Assembly (NCBI GenBank): GCA_029939505.1 | Contig: JAOZSV010000021.1 | Span: 1-35,885 of the forward strand | Direction of reading: 5' to 3' | Origin: Thiotrichaceae bacterium | GTDB lineage: Bacteria; Pseudomonadota; Gammaproteobacteria; Beggiatoales; Beggiatoaceae | Length of the DNA stretch: 35,885 bases | Part shown: positions 8,189-16,600 of the stretch, one piece after another | Layout: every line of letters starts with the position of its first letter | Position numbering within the stretch: the first letter of the stretch is position 1 | Position numbers and translations under genes: made by a program | Notes under the pieces: model-generated | What the model was told of the DNA's origin: nothing | The model's input: only the letters and a program-made list of their open reading frames with translations | Databases searched by the model: none

Positions 8189-8931
8189 AGTCTTTTAGTA
8201 AGCGTAGGGTGGGTAGAGTGAAACGAAACCCACCACCACCATTTAATATTAATTGAGAAATGGTGACGCTTCGCTCCTACCCACCCTACACTTGCTGACT
8301 CTGCTTCTTCAAAATAATAACTCACCGTTTTATTGAATGTCTCGCTTAAAATATATTGGAAAACGAATTGCAATAGTTCTTTAAAAGAAATATTTGGATC
8401 ACTCAAAAACACAAAGAGTTCTAAAAGTGATTCTAATTTGATTTTATTGAAGCACCATAACGGGATTATAATAATTGTAATCGTCAATAAAACGATTACT
8501 GTAAAAACCTCTAACAATCTCAGAAAAAATCCGGGTAAATCTACAAAGCTACCGCTAATCAGGGAGGCTATGGCAACAATTCCAAATGAAGACAATGCTA
8601 AAATCAATATAATTGTAATCGTCAACAAAACGATTGCTATAAAAAACCTAAAAATCCTTTCGATGTTCCTCGAAAACAATCTCAGAAAAAAATCGTGAAA
8701 CTTTACAATCAAGCTACTAATAATCAGGGAGGCTATGACAACAATTCCAAATGAAAACATTCCTACAAGAAATCCGTATATAAATGAAAACAATCCGAAA
8801 ATAGATAATCCAAAAAGTGCTTGGAATTTGAATTTGATTTTATTGGCGCACCATAACGGGATTATGATAATTGCCATAATCAATGAAACGATTACTATAA
8901 TAACAATTTCAAATAAGTCTTTTTCAGTCAT
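7996..8931 (-). CDS. Multi-pass membrane protein, 3' end replaced by the KilA-N duplication
   Basis: Start set at the ATG at 8931, which has GGGGAGGAA 6 bases upstream; a TTG at 8952 is less likely. About 211 residues (to about 8298) look native: a very hydrophobic protein with repeated membrane modules, FSFGIVVIASLI then SSFGIVAIASLI, and IIIIPLWCANKIKF then IIIIPLWCFNKIKL. The rest (GWVGAKRHH onward) is the antisense of the inverted repeat and of the KilA-N gene, so it is a chance extension after truncation. The same FSFGIV module begins the next gene (8992-9831), which suggests the two derive from a duplicated pair. Function not recognised. Confidence 0.55.
   Translation of the reverse strand: MTEKDLFEIVIIVIVSLIMAIIIIPLWCANKIKFKFQALFGLSIFGLFSFIYGFLVGMFSFGIVVIASLIISSLIVKFHDFFLRLFSRNIERIFRFFIAIVLLTITIILILALSSFGIVAIASLISGSFVDLPGFFLRLLEVFTVIVLLTITIIIIPLWCFNKIKLESLLELFVFLSDPNISFKELLQFVFQYILSETFNKTVSYYFEEAESASVGWVGAKRHHFSINIKWWWWVSFHSTHPTLTKRLYVSLNTLGMGRAWKNCKMLSSRFKFFGKKLEPRNHLIVRTRVPELCFLPVSWYWACLLPSSVS
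8088..8128. repeat. TTCGAGGTTCAAG-type palindromic element inside the KilA-N gene
   Basis: 41 bp: TTCGAGGTTCAAG, T-tract, short loop, A-tract, CTTGAACCTCGAA. Comparison with the uninterrupted paralogue at 6869-6890 shows the empty site and a net insertion of 39 bp. Same family as 18895-18937 and 18994-19036. Confidence 0.9.
8204..8289. repeat. 86-bp inverted-repeat element (GTAGGGTGGGTAG), copy 2
   Basis: 13-bp perfect terminal inverted repeats at 8204-8216 and 8277-8289, essentially identical to 6946-7031. It marks the right border of the duplication and the junction with the truncated membrane protein gene. Confidence 0.8.
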
Positions 8932-8991
8932 GCGATTCCTCCCCTTGTTCAAATTTAACCCGTTTTAAACCGGCTTATGCACATTCCCAAA

Positions 8992-9831
8992 TCACAACTC
9001 TTTGGGATACGCACCAGTCAAATCGTAGATAATCTCATACCGTTTATATGCCTCACTACGCCGCCCCATTTCGAGCAAGAGTTCTGCGCTGACTTTCAAA
9101 GCCCTCACATGGCTTTTCATTAACTTAGGATCATGAGAATGATCTGCTTTTCGACAGATACTGATTGCTTGACTAAAGTACCTCAACGCCTTTTTCAATT
9201 GCCCTTCTTTATACAAAACAATCCCCATTTGCTCAAACAACTTTGCACGATTCACATCAAACTTAGGATTTTTAAGGAGCAATGGCATTTTATAAATATC
9301 CAGTGCCTTGTCAAAGTAAGTGATGGTGTCGTGCGAAAAACCACGTTGATACGCATTCTTCGCCGCTTTTTCAAAGAGTTTGGCTTGCTGAACAGCTGGT
9401 TTTATTCTATAATTGAAATTCCAAACCTTGTACATAAACAAGGTAACGACAAAGCTAATGATAATGATTCCTTCCAACAAAGAATCGCCGGGAAAAATGA
9501 CCAAAAATAAAATAACCGGAATCACAAAAATAAAAGTTCGTCCATAACTGATTGATTTGCGATTCAAACGACGATTACTCTCCTTAAAACAACGCTGTTC
9601 TACTTTATCGACGAACCAATTTAAAAGATGATTCAAAGCGAAAAACTTCAGCGTTGTTATCAAAAAGTTAATAGGAGAAAACAAAATTTCTACAATGATT
9701 CCTAACAATTTTAGAAAAAATCTGGGAAAGCTCACAATCAACCTACCGAGAATCAGGGAGATTATGATAACAATCCCAAATGAAAACAATAACAAATGAA
9801 ACAGTGCTAAAATCAGTTCATGAGACATCAT
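8992..9831 (-). CDS. Membrane-anchored TPR protein
   Basis: 279 residues. The N-terminal half has several hydrophobic segments (about 5-28, 40-65, and 98-134 with IFVIPVILFLVIFPGDSLLEGIIIISFVVTLF split across two spans). The C-terminal half is soluble, with TPR-like helices (AKNAYQRGFSHDTITYFDKAL; GIVLYKEGQLKKALRYFSQA; SAELLLEMGRRSEAYKRYE). The start region SFGIVIIISLILG resembles the repeated module of the gene at 7996-8931. TPRs mediate protein binding, so this may be a membrane scaffold; partner unknown. The gene ends 61 bases before the neighbouring start and both read leftward, so they may be co-transcribed. Confidence 0.75.
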   Translation of the reverse strand: MMSHELILALFHLLLFSFGIVIIISLILGRLIVSFPRFFLKLLGIIVEILFSPINFLITTLKFFALNHLLNWFVDKVEQRCFKESNRRLNRKSISYGRTFIFVIPVILFLVIFPGDSLLEGIIIISFVVTLFMYKVWNFNYRIKPAVQQAKLFEKAAKNAYQRGFSHDTITYFDKALDIYKMPLLLKNPKFDVNRAKLFEQMGIVLYKEGQLKKALRYFSQAISICRKADHSHDPKLMKSHVRALKVSAELLLEMGRRSEAYKRYEIIYDLTGAYPKEL

Positions 9832-10281
9832 AACATCAACATGTTCCTTTTTTATTTAGTAATTAAGCTAAGAAGTGACTGCTTATCAAAAAAATTAAAA
9901 ACAGTAACTTCGCTTAACCAAATTAAAGTATAGATAATTAAGCATATTGACAAAATTTGTATAACAACTAAAATTTGGATTCCTGCTATCATAGAATCCA
10001 TTTACTTACAGCAAAAAAAATTTTAGCTCTTACTTGGTATACGAAAAAAACTCCTTAAATTGACAAAATTTTTAAAACAAGCAAACTAAATTTTAAATTT
10101 CTGTTATCATGGAAGCCGTTTATAGATTGCAATTGTCAATATTGCGTAAAATCTGTTACAGTCAAAAATTTTTCCCGTATTCAAACATACGATGAATGTT
10201 GCGATAAGTCATTTTGTCAAAAAAATATAGTCATAAAAAATATTGAAATCTGTTGACAATATAGAAAAATTTCTATAAAAA
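9832..10281. other. Gene-free AT-rich region with two imperfect 75-bp repeats
   Basis: No convincing gene. Two imperfect copies begin TTGACAAAATTT at 9947 and 10060. Each contains CTG(C/T)TATCAT(A/G)GAA and then TTTA. Several TTGACA-like -35 hexamers occur (9947, 10060, 10253). The last is followed after 15 bases by TATAAA just before the TnpB start codon, a poor spacing. This may be the left end of the TnpB element plus an old promoter region. Confidence 0.45.
10267..10280. repeat. 14-bp direct repeat, left of TnpB
   Basis: AAATTTCTATAAAA occurs at 10267-10280, two bases before the TnpB start codon, and again identically at 11565-11578, 20 bases after its stop. The pair brackets the gene exactly. 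It may be a product of insertion or recombination, or the original sequence upstream of the next gene. Confidence 0.6.
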
Positions 10282-11544
10282 ATGAAAGCACTGAAAACGA
10301 AAATGAGAGGTTTAGACAAGAGTCAATACAAGAGATTGAAGGAATTAACTCATCACGCCAAAAATCTCTATAACCAAACATTGTGGACGTTAAAAGAAGC
10401 TTTTGAAGCGACGGGGTTGTATTTTTCTTACCCCAAGATGGATAAAGCGATGAAACAAGTTGAGAACCTTGAAGGCGAGGTGAATTACAAGCTGTTAAAA
10501 GCCAAGGTATCTCAACAGAACTTACGACGACTTGACAAGAATTTCAAGTCTTTTTTCCATTGTTATCAAGATTTTAAAAAAAATCCGGGTAAATACAAAG
10601 GACAACCTAAACCACCTCGTTTTAAACAAAAGCAATACGATAATCTGATCTACGATTATCAAGCGTTTTCAGTTAAAGACGAGGCGGTGTTTTTGGAAAA
10701 AGGCTTAAGTTTTCCTTGTCCTAAAAAGTTGGTTGGCAAGACAATTAAACAAATTGAGATTGTTCCCAAATATAGGTATTTTGAAGCGATTTTTGTTTAT
10801 GAGGACGATGAGACGGTTGCGAAAGTGGCACCAAACGATAAGATTATGGCTATTGATTTAGGACTTAATAACTTAGCGACTTGCGTGACCAATGGTACAG
10901 TCAAACCTTTTATTGTTGATGGTCGTCAGCTTAAATCTCTCAATCATCACTATAATAAACGCTTTGCTAAACTTCAGTCTCACTTAAAAAAGACTCGTGA
11001 TCGTCAGTGGTCAAACCGGTTACAGCGTTTGACTGAGAGGCGTAATGCAAGAATTGCTGATTATTTACATAAAGCCACTCGTCAAGTCACTGAAATTTGT
11101 GTTGAAAATGGTATTTCTAAAGTGGTGGTTGGGGATGTTAGCAAATCTCTTGACCAAATCAACTTAGGTAAAAAGACTAATCAGAACTTTGTGAATTTAT
11201 CTCTCGGTCAGTTTATAAACAAATTACGTTATAAACTTGAGTTACATGGCATTATGCTAGAAGTAATAAATGAGAGTTATACTTCAAAAGCGAGTTTTAT
11301 TGATGGTGATATTTTGCCTAAAAAATACGAACCTAAAAAAAACACACATACATTCAATGGCAAACGAGTTAAACGCGGTTTATACCGGTCACAAAACGGT
11401 ACGACTATCAATGCTGATGCGAACGGTGCGTACAACATTTTAAGAAAAAGTAACCCTAAGTTTTCCTTTTCAGAATTAACCAAGAAGGTAGGCGAGGGGA
11501 TATTGGATTGGTTACATCCTTATACACGTTTGAAGTTCTGTTGA
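10282..11544 (+). CDS. tnpB: TnpB-family RNA-guided nuclease (IS200/IS605-like OrfB)
   Basis: 420 residues. TnpB proteins are RNA-guided nucleases carried by IS200/IS605 and IS607 elements. Visible: an N-terminal helical OrfB region (KYKGQPKPPRFK), RuvC-I AIDLGLNNLAT with D192, and RuvC-III INADANGAYN with D379. The usual RuvC-II glutamate site reads VVVGDVSKS (281-289), with Gly instead of Glu. A candidate replacement is E331 in INESYTSKASFIDGD, a pattern I recall from TnpBs with a rearranged active site. The CxxC zinc finger that normally follows YTS is absent. No TnpA transposase is present, so mobility would need help in trans. Flanked by a 14-bp direct repeat. The guide RNA would be expected from the 3' end and downstream flank (about 11450-11618). 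Confidence 0.85.
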   Translation: MKALKTKMRGLDKSQYKRLKELTHHAKNLYNQTLWTLKEAFEATGLYFSYPKMDKAMKQVENLEGEVNYKLLKAKVSQQNLRRLDKNFKSFFHCYQDFKKNPGKYKGQPKPPRFKQKQYDNLIYDYQAFSVKDEAVFLEKGLSFPCPKKLVGKTIKQIEIVPKYRYFEAIFVYEDDETVAKVAPNDKIMAIDLGLNNLATCVTNGTVKPFIVDGRQLKSLNHHYNKRFAKLQSHLKKTRDRQWSNRLQRLTERRNARIADYLHKATRQVTEICVENGISKVVVGDVSKSLDQINLGKKTNQNFVNLSLGQFINKLRYKLELHGIMLEVINESYTSKASFIDGDILPKKYEPKKNTHTFNGKRVKRGLYRSQNGTTINADANGAYNILRKSNPKFSFSELTKKVGEGILDWLHPYTRLKFC

Positions 11545-11564
11545 TTTTTCGTTAATAGTTCTAC

Positions 11565-11578
11565 AAATTTCTATAAAA
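11565..11578. repeat. 14-bp direct repeat, right of TnpB
   Basis: AAATTTCTATAAAA, identical to 10267-10280. It lies in the 74-base gap before the sigma-like gene. Confidence 0.6.
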
Positions 11579-11618
11579 TTGTGACCTAGTCAACATCAGA
11601 TGAAAAGGTAGGAACACC

Positions 11619-12584
11619 ATGCTAGACTATGAAAATCTTCTAAAACTATTAAGAAAAACTGAGCGAAAAAAACTTGAAGAATATGCGGAGTCGCAAATAG
11701 AGCCATATAATAAATTAATTGAACATTCACTTTGCAAAACAGATCATGATCGAAAGCCTTGTCATACGACGGATAAGGGCGAGCCTTTGTGTGCCCAAAC
11801 TTTAGATGCGTTGTCTCTTTTAGAAATGGCTATGGATAATTTGCGTGGGGGAAAGTATACGCCGGCTACTAAGGGCTTAAATGCTTTGCCTGGTCAAAAA
11901 TATATTATGGATAAATCCAGTCAGGAACAAAAAAAGTTTGCTTTTGAGGCGGTTAAATTTGCTATTAGAAATTGTGTCAAATGTTTTCCTATGCTTTGCC
12001 GTATAAGCATTTATCAACAAATTTATAGCCCTTGCTACAAGTTATATGCCAAGAAAAAATGTATAGAACATCACCTTGATTTGTCTCCGGATGAGCTAAT
12101 TGAAATAACAATTAATAAACGTTTACTCAATCCTTCAGTTTGCTTTCCAAGACCCAGTACAGAAACTCTGAAAGCCTTTATCTACCAGCATATAAAAGGT
12201 AGTGTCCAAGATTGCTTTAAGAGTGAAAAAAATATAACTGAAAATGAACCATCAAATTCTGGCACTGGAGCAACTGAGCTATTAATTATTCTTCAAGATT
12301 TACTCGAAGAAATTGATAATGAAATTGATAGTATTCCAAATCAAAAGATGAGGGAACGGGTACAAAAGTTTTTTGATGCTTTAAAAAGTGGAGAAATTGA
12401 TCTAATGGAGGATAACGACGAAGAAATTACCAAAATGTTAGACATAACTACACGTCAATATAGGTATCTTCGTGACGAATATTTTAAACCTATTGTTGAA
12501 TCCCTTATTACCCTTGAAGAATTTGAAGAATTATGCGTGAAGCTGAAAAAAATCTACATTGAACCAAGTAATGAAAATGATTGA
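11619..12584 (+). CDS. Divergent sigma-factor-like regulatory protein
   Basis: 321 residues, soluble, starting after AGGTAGGA. I do not see a standard sigma-70 signature, but two stretches resemble one. PSTETLKAFIYQHIKGSVQDCF (about 179-200, here split by my reading) is like the region 2 helix. Residues about 236-295 (KMRERVQKFFDALKSGEIDL, then DITTRQYRYLRDEYFKPIVE) resemble a region 4 helix-turn-helix. It has many Cys residues (eleven in the first 200), which is unusual. The next gene encodes a membrane protein and the one after a secreted CHAT protease, an arrangement that fits sigma, anti-sigma and target. This assignment is inference; it may instead be an unrelated helical protein. Confidence 0.45.
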   Translation: MLDYENLLKLLRKTERKKLEEYAESQIEPYNKLIEHSLCKTDHDRKPCHTTDKGEPLCAQTLDALSLLEMAMDNLRGGKYTPATKGLNALPGQKYIMDKSSQEQKKFAFEAVKFAIRNCVKCFPMLCRISIYQQIYSPCYKLYAKKKCIEHHLDLSPDELIEITINKRLLNPSVCFPRPSTETLKAFIYQHIKGSVQDCFKSEKNITENEPSNSGTGATELLIILQDLLEEIDNEIDSIPNQKMRERVQKFFDALKSGEIDLMEDNDEEITKMLDITTRQYRYLRDEYFKPIVESLITLEEFEELCVKLKKIYIEPSNEND

Positions 12585-12631
12585 TATAGCGTTTCCCGAT
12601 CAACCTCAGTATAAGTTTTATTATTTTTTGG

Positions 12632-12667
12632 AGCTTTGGGCGTTACCAAATCACGAGTGCCAAAGCT
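12632..12667. repeat. Palindromic repeat between sigma-like and membrane protein genes
   Basis: AGCTTTGG (12632-12639) pairs with CCAAAGCT (12660-12667), inside a longer imperfect palindrome bounded by GGAG and CTCC. This is a dispersed-repeat type hairpin in the 126-base gap. It could reduce read-through or stabilise the upstream message. Confidence 0.55.
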
Positions 12668-12710
12668 TTGAACTCCATAATATTTTAATGACTGTATAGG
12701 AAAAACTATT

Positions 12711-13526
12711 ATGAACCACGACACAGTAAAACAACACACAATAGATATTAAACGCGCACCTCGTTTGATCTCGCAATTAGCTTACTTATGTGAGCAAGAA
12801 GTAAAAGAAGTTTTCCACTTAGTTTCGGATTTAAGAGTCATACTTCCTAAAAAAGTGGGTAGCATGACAGCAAAGGTTTATTTAGAATCTGATCTTGAGC
12901 CGAGTTTTACTTATGAATTGATTATTGATCATTTAGGTAAGAAAGATTCTAAATTAGTGCAGAAGTTTAATAATGAACTAAATGATAAACCTTTGTATTT
13001 TTCTGAAGATGATAAGAAAGACTTTATCAGTTTTTCTCAAGGTATGACAATTCTTAAAAAAAAAGAGCTATTTTGTCAGTCAATAAAGGGATTGGAGCAT
13101 ATAAATGTGCAGGCACCGGTAACCAAACAAAAATGGCTTTCACAAATTGCTGCGTTTTTATGGGAATGGAGAATTGGGATGTCTTTTGCAACTTCGGTAT
13201 TGGTGGCGGTTATCGTTTTATTGCAGGTGATGCCATTGGAACCGGGAATACCGGTTGGAACAACGGTGAAAGGTTCGTCTGCTCCACAAGAGTTGGTGGT
13301 GTCTGAACCGCAAATAACAGCCCAGACGTTGCGAGCAGATTTAGCCAAGCTTGGTTTGGTTGCTACTGTGAAATCAGTTAGTGAAGGTTGGATGGTTGAG
13401 GTGGTTGATTTATCTGTTGATAATCCAGAGGATTTGTTTGTTTTGTTGCAGGAGTATGAGTTGGAATTGCCCGCGCCGGGAGAGAGTGGTTTGAGAATTC
13501 TGGTGGTGGCAAAGGATAATAATTGA
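12711..13526 (+). CDS. Single-pass membrane protein, possible anti-sigma or sensor
   Basis: 271 residues. Residues 1-150 are soluble and probably cytoplasmic (ISQLAYLCEQEVKEVFHLV near the start). One membrane span follows (about 155-176, MSFATSVLVAVIVLLQVMPL). The C-terminal 95 residues probably lie in the periplasm and form a small alpha/beta domain (TLRADLAKLGLVATVKSVSE, then LRILVVAKDNN). This architecture is that of membrane anti-sigma factors or signal sensors, but no known family motif is visible. It lies between the sigma-like gene and the CHAT protease gene, 83 bases before the latter's start. The likely start has TAGGAAAAA 10 bases upstream. Confidence 0.65.
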   Translation: MNHDTVKQHTIDIKRAPRLISQLAYLCEQEVKEVFHLVSDLRVILPKKVGSMTAKVYLESDLEPSFTYELIIDHLGKKDSKLVQKFNNELNDKPLYFSEDDKKDFISFSQGMTILKKKELFCQSIKGLEHINVQAPVTKQKWLSQIAAFLWEWRIGMSFATSVLVAVIVLLQVMPLEPGIPVGTTVKGSSAPQELVVSEPQITAQTLRADLAKLGLVATVKSVSEGWMVEVVDLSVDNPEDLFVLLQEYELELPAPGESGLRILVVAKDNN

Positions 13527-13609
13527 AGGTGTATTATCCTTTTTCCAAAAAACTGTTGTATTATAATCTTGTCTATATCTTAATTTTCAATTTTTTTAAG
13601 GAAAACAAT

Positions 13610-16600
13610 ATGCACACACTCAAAACCATTACCTTGGCATTAATGCTAATTATTTTTTCGGTAGCAGGGCTACGAGCGGAGCCGGTTGCTATTTATGCTA
13701 CAAGTGCGAAGAATATTCGTATTGTACCATTAGTGCAAGGAGATATTCCCAACTTGAATGAAGGAGTTGATTTAGTAGCTTCGGCACCTTGTGAAGACGA
13801 TATTACTCAATCAGTTTTTATAGTTCCCTTAAACAGCAGTAGAGAATTTCTTACTATTTGGTGGAATAAAAATACTGACAAAACTTGTTATTCCAGATTT
13901 ATTTCCGATGGGAATGGTAGTTTTACTGAAAAGTACATGGGTGATTGGTTAGGTGGTGGAACATCTGTGTGGAGTAAGGGAACAAATGGTGATATTGGTA
14001 ATATTTGGTCACCGTTACCTTCTGCTGATCTTAATGGTGATAAAATAGATGATTTGGTGCTTATTCGTTGGCATAGATTAGGAACTCGTCCAAAATCTGT
14101 TGAATACAAGGTAGCACTTGGACAAAGTGACGGTAGTTTTGATTTTAGCGGTATTGCTACTACTTTTATAACTGGTGCTTGGACTGGCTCTGTTACGTTA
14201 GCCGATACAGACGGTGATAATCATGCTGATCTTGTTTATTACCGTTTTAGACATGGTGGCTCTCATTCCACTGATGTTTACTCATTAAAAGGACGAAGCA
14301 ATGGTACATTTGCCTCGGTAGCTGATAAAAAGTTACTTGTGAGTACTGGTGCTGGTCGAGGCAGTGCTAATCTTGCTGCAATTGGTGATTTTAATTCTGA
14401 TGGATACCCTGATTTATTTTTACCTCCTGATGATGATGTTTTAGATGAAGGGCAAGCTTATATTTCATTTGGTGATGAAAATAGTAAATTTACACCAATT
14501 TTAGAATCTATTGATTTTGTTTCAAGAAACGAAGGCAGAACAGGAGATACCTTCTCGGCAAGTACAGAAGCTTATGATGTCAATTTAGATGGTCATCTTG
14601 ATATTGTTGCTAATGCTAATCGATGGAATATCTTGACATCTAAAAAAGTTTATTTTGGTAATGGTAATGGGCAGTTTTCGATTACTGGAAAAAAATTATT
14701 TTCTGCTCCCAAAGGTACGCCTTACCCTCGATTAGCTTGGTTGTTTACATCTGAGCAGCGAGCGGAGGAAATTTCGCTTGAACAATTTGCTAATGAATTT
14801 AATACCCTCTTTCAGGCTAAAGACTGGAAAAAAATTGGACAATTATTTATCAATAACCCTAACACTGCCAAGCAGTTTCAACAGATGTTGGCTCGTGCTG
14901 GTGAGGGAACGGGGAAACAGGTGGAGCAGACACGTGCTTTAGCTGGGTTAGTGGCAAAGTTGCGCCAAGGTTTGTCTGGTAGTAAAAATCCTATGCTTGC
15001 CCGTTTACTAAAAGAAGGTAAAAAAGCCTATAGTATTGCTGAATATCGTACTGCTATAAGAAAGTGGGAACAAGGTTTAAATCTAGCACGTCAAACTAAA
15101 AGCCAATTGTATATTGGAGCATTTATTGGTAGTCTCGGCGTGGTGTACGATAATTTAGAACAATACCAAAAAGCCTTGATTTATCAACAGCAAGCCTTAG
15201 AAATTAACCGTAAAATTGACAATAAATATGGGGTTGGAAATAGCTTAAACAACATTGGCAACATATACGGAACATTAGATCAATACCAAAAAGCCTTAAA
15301 TTATTACCAGCAAGCTTTAGAAATCAACCGCAAAATCGGTTATAAGCGCGAGATTGGAATTAATTTAGCTAACATTGGCGTGGTGTACAAAATATTAGAA
15401 CAATACCAAAAAGCCTTGATTTATCAACAGCAAGCCTTAGAAATTATCCGTAAAATTGACGATAAATATGGGATGGGAAAGAGTTTAAGCAACATCGGTA
15501 ACGTGTATGGAAAGTTAAAGCAATACCAAAAAGACTTGAATTATCAACAGCAAGCCCTAAAAATCAGACAAAAAATTGGTGATAAGCACGGAGAAGCCTA
15601 TAGCCTTGCTAACATCGGCGTGGTCTATAAACATTTTGGCAAATATCAAAAAGCCAAAAAATTTTTTCAAAACAGTTTGGCTATGTTTGAAAAATTGGGT
15701 ATAGAAGATTCTTGGAAAGCACTACATAATTTAGCTTCCATTGAAGCTAAACTCAACCAACCCGAACTAGCCATTCAACACTACCAACAAGCTCTTGACA
15801 ATATAGAAATACTTCGTACAGGCATAACCACTAAAGAACTCAAAACTTCTTTTATGCGTAAAAAAAGATATATCTATGATGAGCTGATTGCTCTTCTACA
15901 ATCCCAGCACTCAAAACAACCAAATAAAGGCTACGACCGTAAAGCCATAGAAATCTTTGAACGTAAACAAGGCCGACTATTTTTAGAAGAAATGGGGCAA
16001 AGTGGAGTACGGCGGTTTGTGGGCTTAGATGATGAAATTATTACTGAAGAACAATCTCTTATGCTAAAGTGGCAAAAATTAGAAATACAAGCTTTTACAC
16101 CACAAGAATATACCGCTCTTGAACAAGCAGAAGAACAATTAAAAAAGCGTATCAAAGCAGAATATCCCAAGTACTATGCTCTGAAATACCCTCAGCCTGT
16201 TGATTTAGCAACGCTACAAAGCCAAGTATTACAGGAAAATGAGATGATGTTAGTTTATGGAGTAATGAAAAAAAATATCGTTTTATGGGTTATCGGTAAA
16301 CAACACTTTCAAATGTTCACCCTGCCAGTCGATGAAACCACTTTAAAACAAGAAGTCAAAAAATTACGGGCATACTTCAACCCCTTATTTAAAAATAAAT
16401 TTCTCAAGTATAGTCAAAATCTATATCAAACACTATTGCCGGAAGCAGTACGCCAACTGATAAAAGATGCAAAAACACTCTATATTATTCCAACTGGACC
16501 TTTATATGGACTGCCTTTTGGCTCGCTAGTAACATCCAACCCAAAGCAACCAATTCACTACCTTATCGAAGACTATCCAATAAGTTATCTATCCTCAGCA

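Larger units (their letters stand above)
7037..8289. repeat. Tandem duplication, unit 2 (KilA-N cassette)
   Basis: Second copy of the cassette that starts at 5793. Similarity ends at about 8297, where the truncated 3' end of a minus-strand membrane protein gene begins. The duplication or its arrival therefore appears to have removed the end of that gene. Confidence 0.8.

Noticed and set aside
8333-8968. Two plus-strand open frames opposite the membrane protein gene
   Set aside because: Composition (Asn, Ile, Lys rich) is that of the complement of hydrophobic codons. The minus strand has a strong ribosome binding site and membrane segments.
15121-15660. Regular 120-bp repeats that could look like a repeat array
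   Set aside because: They are in frame and encode TPR units of the CHAT protein; the spacing is 40 codons and there are no unique spacers.
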